NCBI GenBank assembly: GCA_037440925.1
Contig: JBBITF010000003.1
Span: 1 to 64,000 of the forward strand
Length of the DNA stretch: 64,000 nucleotides
Origin: JAABUE01 sp037440925
GTDB lineage: Bacteria > Chloroflexota > Anaerolineae > Anaerolineales > Villigracilaceae
Direction: 5' to 3'
The notes under the pieces were generated by a model, which was given only the letters and a program-made list of their open reading frames with translations, did not search any database and had not been told where the DNA came from. Position 1 is the first letter of the stretch; each line of letters starts with the position of its first letter. The position numbers and the translations under genes were made by a program. Below, one piece after another: positions 26,009-39,490 of this stretch.

Positions 26009-26344
26009 TCAATTTCTCAGTTTCAGGAACTGTTCTACCGCAAAACGCGTCTCTGGGCTAAAGGCGGCAAATTCTTCTTCCGTAATCAAGTTCTCGGTGC
26101 GCCAGTTGATCAACAGGAACACCGCCTGAGAACGCCTCCAGTCATCGAAGCAGTTACTCAGGACTTTATCGCGTGTGTGGATGTGACGATACAAATCGAG
26201 GTAGGTCTGGTGAGACTTGCCCTCTTCGGCTCGCCCAAGAATTTTTTCGGCCTCCTGCAAGATGCGCCGGCAAAAGCGGTCTAACGCCAGCGGCCTCAAG
26301 CGGGAAAGGACTTTCCAGTCAGATTCGGGAAAATTGAATGACAT
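26009..26344 (-). CDS. Conserved small protein of unknown function
   Basis: A 111-residue, probably all-helical soluble protein, rich in Arg, Glu and Leu. It has a strong ribosome site (GGAGG) 3 nt from the ATG. The segments SRLRPLALDRFCRRILQEA and LITEEEFAAFSPETRFAVE look conserved-family-like, but I cannot name a function. It lies between dnaK and the aminotransferase gene, all on the minus strand. Confidence 0.65.
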   Translation of the reverse strand: MSFNFPESDWKVLSRLRPLALDRFCRRILQEAEKILGRAEEGKSHQTYLDLYRHIHTRDKVLSNCFDDWRRSQAVFLLINWRTENLITEEEFAAFSPETRFAVEQFLKLRN

Positions 26345-26445
26345 ACGCCTCCATTTCTCAGCGTTCCAGTGTTCGTTTTTGCCGCAGACTCGCTCCTTTG
26401 TCGAGTAGACCCGAAAAGGATTATACCGCCAACTATCTCAAAAAA

Positions 26446-27627
26446 TCACTGCTCTTCTTGTTCGGGCATTTCGGTTCTCAGCGCATCATCCAGCGCCTCC
26501 ACAACCGCATCCAACTGCTCATACGTAATCACCAACGGCGGCAGCAAGCGGATGGTCGTCAGCCCGGCATTGAGCGCGATAATCCGCTTTTCTTGCAGCG
26601 CCTTGATGTACGGCGCCACTTTTTGCTTCAGTTCGATTCCCACCATCAGCCCCAGCCCGCGCACCTCGCGCACAATCGGCAGGTTGAGGGCGCGGATTTT
26701 CTCTTTCAGGTATGCGCCCTTTTCGGAGGCTTGCTGGGGCAGGTTTTCTTCCTCAATCGCAGTGAGAGCCGCCACTGCCGCCGCGCACGAGAGCGGATTC
26801 CCGCCAAAGGTTGAGCCGTGCAGCCCCGGTCCGAGATTTTTGACCGCCGGGCCGAGCAGCACCGCGCCCATTGGAATCCCGCCCGCCAGCGATTTGGCAA
26901 CGCACAACATATCGGGGACAATCTCATAGTGCTGGTAGGCGAACATTTTCCCGGTGCGCCCAAAACCGCTTTGTACCTCGTCAATCACCAGCAGCGTGCC
27001 GCGTTCCGAGCAGATCTGCCGCGCGGCCTGCAAAAAAGCCGGGTCAGCGGGATACACTCCCCCCTCGCCCTGCACCGCTTCGAGCAAAACGGCGGCAGTA
27101 TTCTCTGTCACCGCTTTTTCGAGCGCAGCCGGGTTGTTGAACGGGATGTGAGCATATTCCGGCACCAGCGGCTCAAACGGCTCGCGATATTTCTTGTTCC
27201 AGGTGGCCGAAAGCGCCCCCAGGGTGCGGCCATGAAAACCGCGCATGGCCGCCACAATGCCAGGCCGGCCCGTAGAAAGGCGGGCAAACTTAATGGCCGC
27301 TTCGTTGGCCTCGGTGCCAGAGTTGCAAAAGAAAACGCGCTCCAGACCGGGCGTGAGAGCGGTCAGCTTCTCCATCAAAGCCGCGCGCTGGTCGTTGGGG
27401 AAAGTTTCAAAGAGCGTCACCAGTTTCGCGGCCTGTTCTGCCACTGCCGCCGCCACTTTGGGGTGCGCATGACCCAAATTCGCCACCCCATGCCCCGAGG
27501 AGCAGTCAATGTACTCGTTGCCATCCGAATCCCACAGCGAAGCGCCTTTGCCGCGCACAATGGCGAAGTTTTGTTTCGTGTACAGACCGGAAGTATGTTT
27601 GTTTTCAATATCGATAATAGTATTCAT
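26446..27627 (-). CDS. lysJ: [LysW]-semialdehyde / acetylornithine aminotransferase
   Basis: A 393-residue class III PLP aminotransferase. The PLP lysine is in CVAKSLAGGIPMGAVLLG; FHGRTLGALSAT, LLVIDEVQSGFGRTGKMFAYQ and GSTFGGNPLSCAAA are family signatures. By context it transfers an amino group to LysW-bound glutamate semialdehyde (arginine branch), and it may also serve the aminoadipate branch, as shown for LysJ-type enzymes. ArgD is the alternative name. It is last in the gltB-gltD-carA-carB run, 88 nt after carB. Confidence 0.9.
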   Translation of the reverse strand: MNTIIDIENKHTSGLYTKQNFAIVRGKGASLWDSDGNEYIDCSSGHGVANLGHAHPKVAAAVAEQAAKLVTLFETFPNDQRAALMEKLTALTPGLERVFFCNSGTEANEAAIKFARLSTGRPGIVAAMRGFHGRTLGALSATWNKKYREPFEPLVPEYAHIPFNNPAALEKAVTENTAAVLLEAVQGEGGVYPADPAFLQAARQICSERGTLLVIDEVQSGFGRTGKMFAYQHYEIVPDMLCVAKSLAGGIPMGAVLLGPAVKNLGPGLHGSTFGGNPLSCAAAVAALTAIEEENLPQQASEKGAYLKEKIRALNLPIVREVRGLGLMVGIELKQKVAPYIKALQEKRIIALNAGLTTIRLLPPLVITYEQLDAVVEALDDALRTEMPEQEEQ

Positions 27628-27715
27628 GCTGTTTTCCTATGAAAGTGGGTTTTAGTGTAGCAATTCCGGGTCTCGATACGCCGGAAAACCACCGGCTCCT
27701 CGACCCTCGGCTCTA

Positions 27716-30921
<3,206 letters not shown>

Positions 30922-30925
<4 letters not shown>

Positions 30926-32106
30926 TCCGGATTCATCATTCTAAAGAATTCTGCAAAAATATCATGCCCATCATGCGGGCCGGGCGCGGCTTCGGGATGA
31001 AACTGGACGCTCAGCACCGGTTTGTGCCTGAGCCGCATCCCCTCCAACGAGTTATCGTTCAGGCTCTGGTAGGTGATTTCCACTTCCTCGGGGTTCAGGT
31101 CGCCAGGGCGGACGCAGTAGTTATGGTTTTGGGCGGTGATCAGCACTTTGCCGGAGGGCAGGTGTTGAACGGGATGGTTGCCGCCGTGATGACCAAATTT
31201 GAGACGTTCGGTCTGCGCGCCCAGGGCGCGGCCAATTAACTGATGACCGAGGCAAATGCCAAAGACGGGGACGCCGCTTTCGATGAGTTGACACACTGTT
31301 TCGACGGCATACGGCAGCCCGGCCGGGTCGCCGGGGCCGTTGGAGAGGAAAATTCCATCCGGTCGAAGCGCCAGGGCCTCGTTCGCGCTCGTATCCGCCG
31401 GGACGACGGTCACCGTTGCGCCGTAGGAGGCCAGGTGGCGGAGGATATTTTCTTTGATACCAAAATCATAGGCGACAATTCGATATTCCTTATTCGAAAT
31501 TCGATATTCGGAACTCGATAACAGGGATTCGTTCCCCAATTTCCGAGTATCGAATATCAATTTATCGCTTCGCTTGACCCACATCGCCCCTTCGTCATCC
31601 ACCCAGTGATACGGCTCCGGGCAGGTCACTTCCCGCACCATATCGCGCCCATCCAGGCCCGGCCAGTCGCGCGCCATCTGAAGCAGGGTTTCGGGAGATG
31701 TGCCTTTGGTGGAAAGCGCGGCCTTTTGCGTGCCGCCATCGCGCAGTTTGCGGGTCAGAAAGCGGGTATCTATGCCGCTGATGGCAGGGACGCCATGATG
31801 AGACAACCAGTCAGAAAGAGACAGGGCGGCGCGCCAGTTCGAGACGACCGGGCTGAGCGAGCGCACCACCACTGCCGAAACCTGCGGCGCAGCCGATTCG
31901 TCATCTTCCAGATTGATTCCTACATTGCCGATATGCGATACCGTAAACAAAACGCCCTGACCGCGATAGGAGGGGTCTGTGATGATTTCCTGGTAACCGG
32001 TCATGCTGGTATTGAAGACCAGCTCGAACACGGCATCGGTTTCAGCACCAAAAGATTGGCCGATGAGGACCTTTCCATCCTGAAGAACTAAAGTGGCAGG
32101 GTTCAT
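30922..32106 (-). CDS. carA: Carbamoyl-phosphate synthase small subunit
   Basis: A 394-residue glutamine amidotransferase subunit that supplies ammonia to CarB. The nucleophile Cys is in FGICLGHQLIGRALG; the His/Glu pair is in VQFHPEAAPGPHD. MNPATLVLQDGKV is the family N-terminus, and GGAG precedes that ATG; an upstream in-frame start adds 13 unrelated residues. Just before VAYDFGIKENILRHL lies an insertion (about EYRISNKEYRI) encoded by a heptamer array at 31478-31519. It starts 113 nt after gltD. Confidence 0.95.
31478..31519. repeat. Heptamer array (ATTCGAT-like) x 6 inside carA
   Basis: Units ATTCGAT, ATTCCTT, ATTCGAA, ATTCGAT, ATTCGGA, ACTCGAT. The array is in frame and codes for EYRISNKEYRI-like residues between the two CarA domains. 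Confidence 0.85.
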
Positions 32107-32219
32107 GCAGCTCCAAAATACAGAAAACAAAAACAAACTGCGCAAGGATACAGACCAATTCGCGCGAGCATGGCGCTGGGCCGAATTGACTGCGCGCCAA
32201 AAGGCTTGCCCTTTGTTGT

Positions 32220-33728
32220 TTAGGGCAGGATGGTCTCGCCCATCAAATAGCGGTCACACTCACGCGCGGCGCCGCGGCCTTCGTTAATGGCCCAAACGAC
32301 CAGGCTTTGGCCGCGCCGCATATCGCCGGCAACAAAAACGCCGGGCTGGTTGGTAGCAAATTTGCCGTATTCCGCCCGAACGTTGCTGCGCGCGTCACGT
32401 TCCAGGCCAAGCGCCTGCGGCAGGGTGTCTTCGGGGCCTAAAAATCCCATCGCCAGTAAGACGAGTTGGGCCGGATAGGTTTGCTCGCTGCCAGGAATTT
32501 CGCGCGGGGTCAGGCGGCCGCTTTCATCACGCGCCCATTTCACGCGCACCAGTTGAATGGCCGCCACGCTGCCGCTGCCATCGTCTATGAACTGTTTGGC
32601 AGTCACCTGATACTGACGCGGGTCATGCCCATGCAAAGCGGCGTATTCTTCCTGCCCATAATCGAGCGAATATACTTTGGGCCATTCGGGCCAGGGATTG
32701 TTGGGCTGGCGGGTTGGTGGAGGAGGCGGCAAAATTTCTAATTGTGTGAGGCTTTTACAGCCCTGGCGCAAACAGGTTGCCACGCAGTCGGTCCCGGTAT
32801 CGCCGCCGCCAATCACAATCACATCTTTGCCTTCTGCCGAAATGTAGGGGTAAACAAACGCACCCCAACTTTGCGCGCCGCCATAGTGCTGATCGTGCAA
32901 ACGGCGGGTGTTGGCATGTAAAAATTGAACGGCAAAGTGAATTCCTTGCAATTCACGCCCTGGAATGTTCAGGTCACGGGGTTTGGTTGCTCCACATGCC
33001 AGCACAACGGCCTGAAATTCTTTCAATAACTGCTCGGCAGGATAGGTTTTGCCAATTTCGATATTGGTGACGAATTGAATGCCTTCGGCGGTCATCAAAT
33101 CTACCCGCCGGCGGACAATAGATTTATCTAACTTCATGTTGGGAATGCCATATTGCAGCAGGCCGCCAATTCGGTCGGCGCGCTCAAACACGGTCACCCA
33201 ATGCCCGGCCTTGTTCAACTGGTCGGCGCAGGCCAGACCAGCGGGGCCAGAGCCAACAACCGCCACGCGTTTTGCGGTGCGCACAGCAGGCGGGCGGGGA
33301 GTAATCCAGCCTTGCTCAAAGCCTTTTTCGATGATGGTCTCCTCAATGGTTTTGATGGAGACGGGCGGAGCATTCAAGCCGACGGTGCAAGAACCTTCGC
33401 AAGGCGCGGGGCAAACTCTGCCGGTAAATTCGGGAAAGTTGTTGGTTTCAAGCAGTTTTTCGAGCGCTTCACGCCATAAGCCGCGATATACCAGGTCATT
33501 CCATTCTGGAATCAGATTGTTGATCGGGCATCCCGAAGCCATGCCGCTGATGAGTGTGCCGGTATGACAAAACGGAATGCCGCAGTTCATGCAGCGCGCG
33601 GCCTGGGTGCGAAGTCTTTCTTCGGCCATAGGCAGGTGAAACTCGTTCCAATCGGCCAGCCGCTCCAGCGGAGGCCGTTCGGCAGGCGTTTCGCGTTGAT
33701 ATTCAATAAATCCGGTTGGTTTTCCCAT
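32220..33728 (-). CDS. gltD: Glutamate synthase small subunit
   Basis: A 502-residue GltD. Iron-sulfur Cys are in CMNCGIPFCH and CPAPCEGSC. The FAD site is VAVVGSGPAGLACADQL, and the NADPH site is DVIVIGGGDTGTDCVATCL. It passes electrons from NADPH to GltB. It begins 11 nt after the gltB stop, so the two form one transcription unit. Confidence 0.96.
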   Translation of the reverse strand: MGKPTGFIEYQRETPAERPPLERLADWNEFHLPMAEERLRTQAARCMNCGIPFCHTGTLISGMASGCPINNLIPEWNDLVYRGLWREALEKLLETNNFPEFTGRVCPAPCEGSCTVGLNAPPVSIKTIEETIIEKGFEQGWITPRPPAVRTAKRVAVVGSGPAGLACADQLNKAGHWVTVFERADRIGGLLQYGIPNMKLDKSIVRRRVDLMTAEGIQFVTNIEIGKTYPAEQLLKEFQAVVLACGATKPRDLNIPGRELQGIHFAVQFLHANTRRLHDQHYGGAQSWGAFVYPYISAEGKDVIVIGGGDTGTDCVATCLRQGCKSLTQLEILPPPPPTRQPNNPWPEWPKVYSLDYGQEEYAALHGHDPRQYQVTAKQFIDDGSGSVAAIQLVRVKWARDESGRLTPREIPGSEQTYPAQLVLLAMGFLGPEDTLPQALGLERDARSNVRAEYGKFATNQPGVFVAGDMRRGQSLVVWAINEGRGAARECDRYLMGETILP

Positions 33729-33739
33729 TTCTGCCTCCT

Positions 33740-36700
33740 CTACGACCCGCTGACACGCACAGGGCTGCTGCTGTTGGCTTCAAAGGCGGCCATAACCGCT
33801 TCTTCGCCGCTCAAACCGGCGGTTTCCATTTCTCTAAAGAGCTGTTTCATGCGGGCATAATCATTTGGCACAACGCACACAAAGCGGGAGAGCGCGCACG
33901 GCCAATCGAGCAGGATTTGGCGCGCGGCTTCGCTGCCGGTCAGGTCGAGGTGCTGCTGTAACATTTCTTTCACCAGGGCAATCTCTTCGGGGTCTTGCAG
34001 TGGCTGTAAAGTGACCATTTCTTGATTGCAGTGGGCTGCGAAGTTGCCGCGTTCATCGAACACATAGGCAATCCCGCCCGACATGCCAGCCGCAAAATTA
34101 CGCCCGGTGCGCCCCAACACCACAACGCGCCCGCCGGTCATATACTCGCAGCCATGGTCGCCTACGCCTTCCACCACAGCCGACATGCCGCTGTTGCGAA
34201 CGCAAAACCGCTCTCCGGCGCGCCCGCAAATATAGGCGCTGCCGCTGGTTGCGCCATAAAAAGCTACATTTCCGATGATGGTGTTTTCTTTGGCAACGAA
34301 AGTAGACCCTGCGGGAGGGTAAACAACAATTTTGCCGCCCGAAAGGCCTTTGCCCACGTAGTCGTTGGCATCGCCTTCCAGCAGGAGAGTGACGCCTTTG
34401 GGCAGGAAAGCGCCGAAACTTTGGCCGGCTGAGCCTTGAAACGTCAGCAGGATGGTATCTTCTGGCAGACCGGCAGCGCCATACTTGCGCGTCACTTCAC
34501 TGCCCAGCCGCGTTCCAACCGAGCGATGGATGTTTTGAATGTTCAGTTTGGCCCGTACCGGCTGACCTTCTTGCAGGGCTGGCTTGCACACCTCCAGGAG
34601 AACCGAAGCATCGAGCGTTTTGTCCAATTCATGGTTTTGCTGCATGGTACAGGTTTGCAGACCGCCGTTTTCGACCACATCGGGCTGATACAGCAGGTTG
34701 GAAAAATCCAACCCTTTGGATTTCCAATGCAAAGCCGATTGGCGCACTTGCAGCACTTCTGAATGCCCTACCATCTCCTCGACAGTCCGGAAACCCAATT
34801 GCGCCATAATTTCGCGCATTTCCCTAGCAATAAACCGCATAAAGTTGATAACATGCTCCGGCTCGCCCTTAAAGTTACGGCGCAGTTCGGGGTTTTGCGT
34901 GGCAATGCCGGTCGGACAGGTATCCAGATGGCAGACGCGCATCATCACGCAGCCCAGCGACACCAGCGGAGCCGTGGCAAAGCCAAATTCCTCCGCGCCG
35001 AGCAAGGCTGCAATCACCACATCGCGCCCGGTCTTGAGTTGGCCGTCGGTTTCGACCACAATGCGGTTACGCAGGTTGTTCATCAGCAGGGTTTGGTGCG
35101 TTTCGGCCAGTCCCAACTCCCAGGGCAACCCGGCATGTTTGATGCTGCTATACGGGGAAGCGCCGGTACCGCCATCGTGACCGCTAATCAGAACAACATC
35201 CGCCCTCGCTTTGGCAACCCCCGCTGCAATCGTGCCAACTCCAACTGCCGAAACGAGTTTCACGCTTATGCGCGCTTGCGGATTGGCGTTTTTCAAATCA
35301 TGAATCAATTGCGCCAGGTCTTCGATGGAGTAAATATCGTGGTGCGGGGGTGGGGAAATCAGCCCAACCCCAGGGATGGAGTGACGAACTTTGGCAATCC
35401 AGGGATACACCTTGCGCCCCGGCAGCTGCCCGCCTTCTCCAGGTTTAGCGCCCTGCGCAATTTTGATTTGCAATTCTTTGGCCTGTACCAGATATTCACT
35501 GGTGACCCCAAAGCGGGCCGAAGCCACCTGTTTAATAGCGCTGTTTTTAGAATCGCCGTTTGGGAGAGGGATGTAGCGCTCCGGGTCTTCGCCGCCCTCG
35601 CCGGTATTGCTCTTGCCGCCAATGCGGTTCATGGCAATTGCCAGCGTTTCGTGGGCTTCCTTGCTGATGGAGCCGTAACTCATTGCGCCTGTTTTGAAGC
35701 GGCGTATAATCGCCTCCTCCGATTCCACCTCTTCCAGCGGAATAGGAGAGCGCAGGGTTTTGAAATCAAACAGGGAGCGAAGCGTGCCTTTTTTGGCTTC
35801 TTCGGCATTGATAAGCACCGAATATTCTTTGAAGTCAGCATAACTGCCCGTGCGGACGGCTTTTTGCAATTTATGAATGGTGAGCGGATTGAACAAATGA
35901 TACTCGCCCTGGCTGCGCCACTGATATTCACCGCTCGAAGGCAAAGTATGCGCCGAGATCCGCCGCTCGGCATAACCCAATTTATGACGCATTTCGGCCT
36001 CGCGGGCAATCACGTCAATATCAATGCCGCCAATGCGTGAAGGAGTCCAGGTGAAGTATTTATCAATCACGCTCTGGTGAATTCCCAGGGCCTCAAAAAT
36101 TTGCGCGCCGCAATAACTCTGAATGGTGGATATGCCCATCTTGGACATGGTTTTGACGATACCTTTTGTGGCGGCTTTGAGAAAGTTTTTAATAGCCTGT
36201 TTTTTCTCAACGCCATTCAACAACCCTTGTTCCACCATGTACTCAATGGCTTCATAGGCAAGATAGGGATTAATCGCCGTTGCGCCGTATCCAATCAGCG
36301 CAGCAAAATGATGAACTTCGCGCGGTTCGCCGCTCTCTAAAATTAACCCAACCTGCGTGCGTTTGCCTTGACGCACCAGGTGATGATGCAGCCCGGCCAC
36401 AGCCAGCAACGCCGGAATGGGCACATGGTCTTTGTCCATATCGCGGTCTGAGAGAACAAGCAGGTTGAAGCCTCGCGCAATGACTGAGTCGGCTGCCTGA
36501 AACAAATCTTCCATTGCTTGCTCTAAACCCGCTCCGCCAGAACTTGCCGGAAAGAGAATCGGCAGGCGCATCACAGCAAAACCAGGGATTTTGCTGTGAT
36601 AAATCTTCGCCATATCTTCATTTTTGAGCAAGGGATACTCCAGGCGAATTTGATGACACGCCTGCGGGGTTGGCTCCAGGATGTTGCTCTCAGCACCGAC

Positions 36701-38353
36701 CATGACTTCGGTGGCAAAAATCAGTTCCTCGCGCACCGAATCAATCGGCGGGTTGGTTACCTGCGCAAACAGTTGCTTGAAGTAGTTGTAAAGCAATTTG
36801 GGCTTTTCAGAAAGCACAGCAAGGGCGGCGTCATTGCCCATTGAACCCACCGGTTCAACGCCATCGCGCGCCATGAAAGTTAGAATCAGGTTCAAGTCTT
36901 CATCGGTATAGCCAAATGCGCTCAAACGCTGCATCAGGGTCGCCTGGTTGGGGGGCGGAACCAGGGCCAGGTTCGGTTTGGGAATTTCTTCCAATGAAAT
37001 TTGATATTTGTTAAGCCAGTCGCGGTAAGGATGCGCCGAAGCCAGTTTCTCTTTAACTTCGTCGTCGCTTACAATTCGCCCTTCGGCGGTATCAATCAGC
37101 AACATGCGGCCCGGCTTCAGGCGGTTTTTATAAGCAATCAATTCCGGCGCAATGGGCAAAACGCCCACTTCCGAAGCCAAAATCACCTGTCCTTCATGGG
37201 TGACGTAGTAACGCGCCGGGCGCAGACCGTTTCGGTCGAGCGAAGCGCCAATCCGCACTCCATCGGTAAAACACATGGCCGCCGGGCCATCCCAGGGTTC
37301 TTGTAAATTCGCATGAAACTCGTAAAAAGCACGCCGGGCGTCGGTCATGCTCTCATGCTTAGACCATGGCTCCGGGATCATCATCGCCATTACATGCGGT
37401 AAAGGACGGCCCGCCAGGGTAAGCAGTTCAAATAAATTATCAAACATCGCCGTATCGCTGCCATCCGGCTGAAGAACAGGCAAAACCTTTTTGAATTCGC
37501 TGCCAAATACCGAAGATTCCAGCCAGTTCTCCTGCGCGCGCAGCCAGTTGATGTTGCCGCGCAGGGTGTTGATTTCGCCATTATGGGCAATGTAGCGATA
37601 TGGATGAGCGCGTTCCCAACTCGGAAACGTGTTGGTGCTAAACCGCGAATGAACAAGGGCCAGCGCGCTCTCGAAATCCGGCTCAGAAAGGTCGGGAAAA
37701 TAACCGCGCAGCTGGTCTGAAACCAGCATCCCCTTATACACCAGCGTTTTGTGAGAGAGACTGGCAATGTAAAAATATTTTCCACCCTCAAACATGCCGC
37801 CATAGCGAATCTCTTTTTCGGCGCGGCGGCGAATGATGTACAGTTTACGTTCAAAAGCCGCCTCGTCAGGCAAACGGGGGCTGCGCTCAATAAAAGCCAG
37901 GCGCATTTTTGGCTCCGAGCGCAACGCCGAAGCGCCCAAACCGCTATTGTTGGTTTTGACCGTGCGCCATCCCAAAAAACGCTGCCCTTCAGAAGCCACA
38001 ATATTCTCAAAATGGATTTCAACCGCCCGGCGCTGATTCGGGTCAGGCGGCAGAAACACCATGCCAACGCCATACCAGCCCGGCTCTGGCAAAGAAAACC
38101 CATGCCGGTTTGCCTTGCGCTGCAAAAACGCATGGGGCAGCTGAACCAGCATCCCGGCGCCATCACCCGTGTTTGGCTCGGCCCCCCGCGCGCCGCGATG
38201 AGTCAGGCTCTCCAGCACCGTCAGGGCTTGTTCCAAAATTCGGTGCGTTTTTTGCCCATTGATATTTACCACAAAACCCAAACCGCAAGCATCATGCTCA
38301 AAATCAGGACAATACATGCCTTGACGGTCAGGTTCCTCCTGTTTTCTATTCAT
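33740..38353 (-). CDS. gltB: Glutamate synthase large subunit
   Basis: A 1537-residue GltB making two glutamates from glutamine and 2-oxoglutarate. The amidotransferase nucleophile Cys lies in FEHDACGLGFVV about 20 residues in, so a short propeptide is probably removed. Later come the FMN domain (GEGGEDPERYIPL), the 3Fe-4S cysteines (CVMMRVCHLDTCPTG) and the GXGXG C-terminal domain (GGRVVVLGRTGRNFAAGMSGG, partly). The start at 38353 has GGAGG 5 nt upstream. It provides the amino donor and the backbone for the arginine genes on both sides. Confidence 0.97.
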   Translation of the reverse strand: MNRKQEEPDRQGMYCPDFEHDACGLGFVVNINGQKTHRILEQALTVLESLTHRGARGAEPNTGDGAGMLVQLPHAFLQRKANRHGFSLPEPGWYGVGMVFLPPDPNQRRAVEIHFENIVASEGQRFLGWRTVKTNNSGLGASALRSEPKMRLAFIERSPRLPDEAAFERKLYIIRRRAEKEIRYGGMFEGGKYFYIASLSHKTLVYKGMLVSDQLRGYFPDLSEPDFESALALVHSRFSTNTFPSWERAHPYRYIAHNGEINTLRGNINWLRAQENWLESSVFGSEFKKVLPVLQPDGSDTAMFDNLFELLTLAGRPLPHVMAMMIPEPWSKHESMTDARRAFYEFHANLQEPWDGPAAMCFTDGVRIGASLDRNGLRPARYYVTHEGQVILASEVGVLPIAPELIAYKNRLKPGRMLLIDTAEGRIVSDDEVKEKLASAHPYRDWLNKYQISLEEIPKPNLALVPPPNQATLMQRLSAFGYTDEDLNLILTFMARDGVEPVGSMGNDAALAVLSEKPKLLYNYFKQLFAQVTNPPIDSVREELIFATEVMVGAESNILEPTPQACHQIRLEYPLLKNEDMAKIYHSKIPGFAVMRLPILFPASSGGAGLEQAMEDLFQAADSVIARGFNLLVLSDRDMDKDHVPIPALLAVAGLHHHLVRQGKRTQVGLILESGEPREVHHFAALIGYGATAINPYLAYEAIEYMVEQGLLNGVEKKQAIKNFLKAATKGIVKTMSKMGISTIQSYCGAQIFEALGIHQSVIDKYFTWTPSRIGGIDIDVIAREAEMRHKLGYAERRISAHTLPSSGEYQWRSQGEYHLFNPLTIHKLQKAVRTGSYADFKEYSVLINAEEAKKGTLRSLFDFKTLRSPIPLEEVESEEAIIRRFKTGAMSYGSISKEAHETLAIAMNRIGGKSNTGEGGEDPERYIPLPNGDSKNSAIKQVASARFGVTSEYLVQAKELQIKIAQGAKPGEGGQLPGRKVYPWIAKVRHSIPGVGLISPPPHHDIYSIEDLAQLIHDLKNANPQARISVKLVSAVGVGTIAAGVAKARADVVLISGHDGGTGASPYSSIKHAGLPWELGLAETHQTLLMNNLRNRIVVETDGQLKTGRDVVIAALLGAEEFGFATAPLVSLGCVMMRVCHLDTCPTGIATQNPELRRNFKGEPEHVINFMRFIAREMREIMAQLGFRTVEEMVGHSEVLQVRQSALHWKSKGLDFSNLLYQPDVVENGGLQTCTMQQNHELDKTLDASVLLEVCKPALQEGQPVRAKLNIQNIHRSVGTRLGSEVTRKYGAAGLPEDTILLTFQGSAGQSFGAFLPKGVTLLLEGDANDYVGKGLSGGKIVVYPPAGSTFVAKENTIIGNVAFYGATSGSAYICGRAGERFCVRNSGMSAVVEGVGDHGCEYMTGGRVVVLGRTGRNFAAGMSGGIAYVFDERGNFAAHCNQEMVTLQPLQDPEEIALVKEMLQQHLDLTGSEAARQILLDWPCALSRFVCVVPNDYARMKQLFREMETAGLSGEEAVMAAFEANSSSPVRVSGS

Positions 38354-38448
38354 CTCTTCCTCCTTTGCGCGGCCTGCTACCATCTTCTCCATGGCTTTCT
38401 GCCGCTTTTGAAAATAAAATAAATGCCCGGCGTGCCAAAATTCTGCCG

Positions 38449-38477
38449 ATTATAGCACATTGTCTATACAATGTAAG
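38449..38477 (-). promoter_or_regulatory. gltB promoter with a palindromic operator
   Basis: On the minus strand CTTACA and TATAAT are 17 bp apart. The spacer and the edge of the -35 are covered by the inverted repeat ACATTGT-N4-ACAATGT (38457-38474). Its TTGT...ACAA core resembles GntR-family (HutC-like) operators. No regulator gene is nearby. Confidence 0.65.
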
Positions 38478-38497
38478 CAAACAGATAGACAGGGACG

Positions 38498-39313
38498 CTA
38501 CTGAATCACCGTTCCGTTGCCGGCCAGCGCGTTGGAAATTGGCTTTTCCACCCGCCCATCGGCGATGATGACTTTGCCAACCCCGCCCTGAAGCGCCTCC
38601 TCCGCGCCCAGGACTTTTTTCTTCATCCGGCCCTGCGCCATCTCCAGCGCCGCGGGCAGTTTCGACTGTGGAATGTGCTTGATGAGCGTGGATTCATCGG
38701 GGAATTTTTCCATCAACCCCGGCACGGCAGTCAGCAGCAGCAGGGTTTCGGCCTTCAACGCAGAAGCCACCATCGCCGCAGCCCGGTCGGCATCCACGTT
38801 CAACGCTTCACCGTTTTGGCTGACGGCGACCGGCGCAATGACCGGCAAGCAGCCCATTTCCAAAATCGCCAACAATAAATGACGATTGACCGACTCGATT
38901 TTGCCGGTGTAATCATCTCGAATCATCCTGCGCTTGCCGTTTTCCACGCTCTGAATGGCATCCTTGCGTGCGGCGACCATCAGACGGCCATCCATGCCGG
39001 ATAGGCCAAAGGCATTGATACCCAGCCGGTGCAACTGTTCGGTCAACAGCGAGTTGACCTTGCCATTGACGGCCATCAGGAACACTTCCAGCGTCTTGCG
39101 GTCGGTGTAGCGCGAGGTGTAGCCCGAAGGCGAGGTGATAAATTTGGGCGGCGTACCCAGCGCCTCGCCCAGCGCATTGGCCTCTGCCGAGCCGCCATGC
39201 ACAAAAACGAGTTTCTGCCCGCTCTTGAACAATTCCGCCGCATCCGCGCAAATTGCCGAAAAATCCACGCCCTCGGTGCCGCCAAGTTTGACTACGGTGA
39301 TTGGTTGCGTCAT
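38498..39313 (-). CDS. lysZ: [LysW]-glutamate/aminoadipate kinase LysZ
   Basis: A 271-residue amino-acid kinase fold protein (ITVVKLGGTEGVDF; VFVHGGSAEANALG; NVDADRAAAMVA). The SGYTSRYTDRKTLEVFLMA segment is typical of LysZ rather than classic ArgB. It phosphorylates the side-chain carboxylate of LysW-linked glutamate, and possibly aminoadipate. It is the last gene of the argG-argH-lysW-argX-lysY-lysZ series and lies 278 nt from lysY, with repeats between. Confidence 0.93.
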   Translation of the reverse strand: MTQPITVVKLGGTEGVDFSAICADAAELFKSGQKLVFVHGGSAEANALGEALGTPPKFITSPSGYTSRYTDRKTLEVFLMAVNGKVNSLLTEQLHRLGINAFGLSGMDGRLMVAARKDAIQSVENGKRRMIRDDYTGKIESVNRHLLLAILEMGCLPVIAPVAVSQNGEALNVDADRAAAMVASALKAETLLLLTAVPGLMEKFPDESTLIKHIPQSKLPAALEMAQGRMKKKVLGAEEALQGGVGKVIIADGRVEKPISNALAGNGTVIQ

Positions 39314-39330
39314 AGAAACTCCAAATAATG

Positions 39331-39483
39331 GTAATTCCCTACCCTCACCCTAACCCTCTCCCAAAGGGAGAGGGAAACGGATAGATGAAACGGATTTTTT
39401 GGCCGAAAACGACAAAATCATCTGGATTTTCTCCCCTCTCCCGCCGGGAGAGGGGCCGGGGGTGAGGGTGGGTAGGCAGTCAC
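39331..39483. repeat. GTAACTGCC-bounded element, copy 3
   Basis: Left end GTAATTCCCTACCCTCACCC, right end the inverse of GTGACTGCCTACCCTCACCC. The interior holds two G/C hairpins (CCCTCTCCC-AAA-GGGAGAGGG, CCCTCTCCCGCCGGGAGAGGG) and shares aaatcatc...ttttctcccctctccc with copy 1. Confidence 0.85.
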
Positions 39484-39490
39484 AAATAAT

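Noticed and set aside
34763..36040. Long plus-strand open frame opposite gltB
   Set aside because: Shadow of a 1537-residue glutamate synthase with all family motifs.
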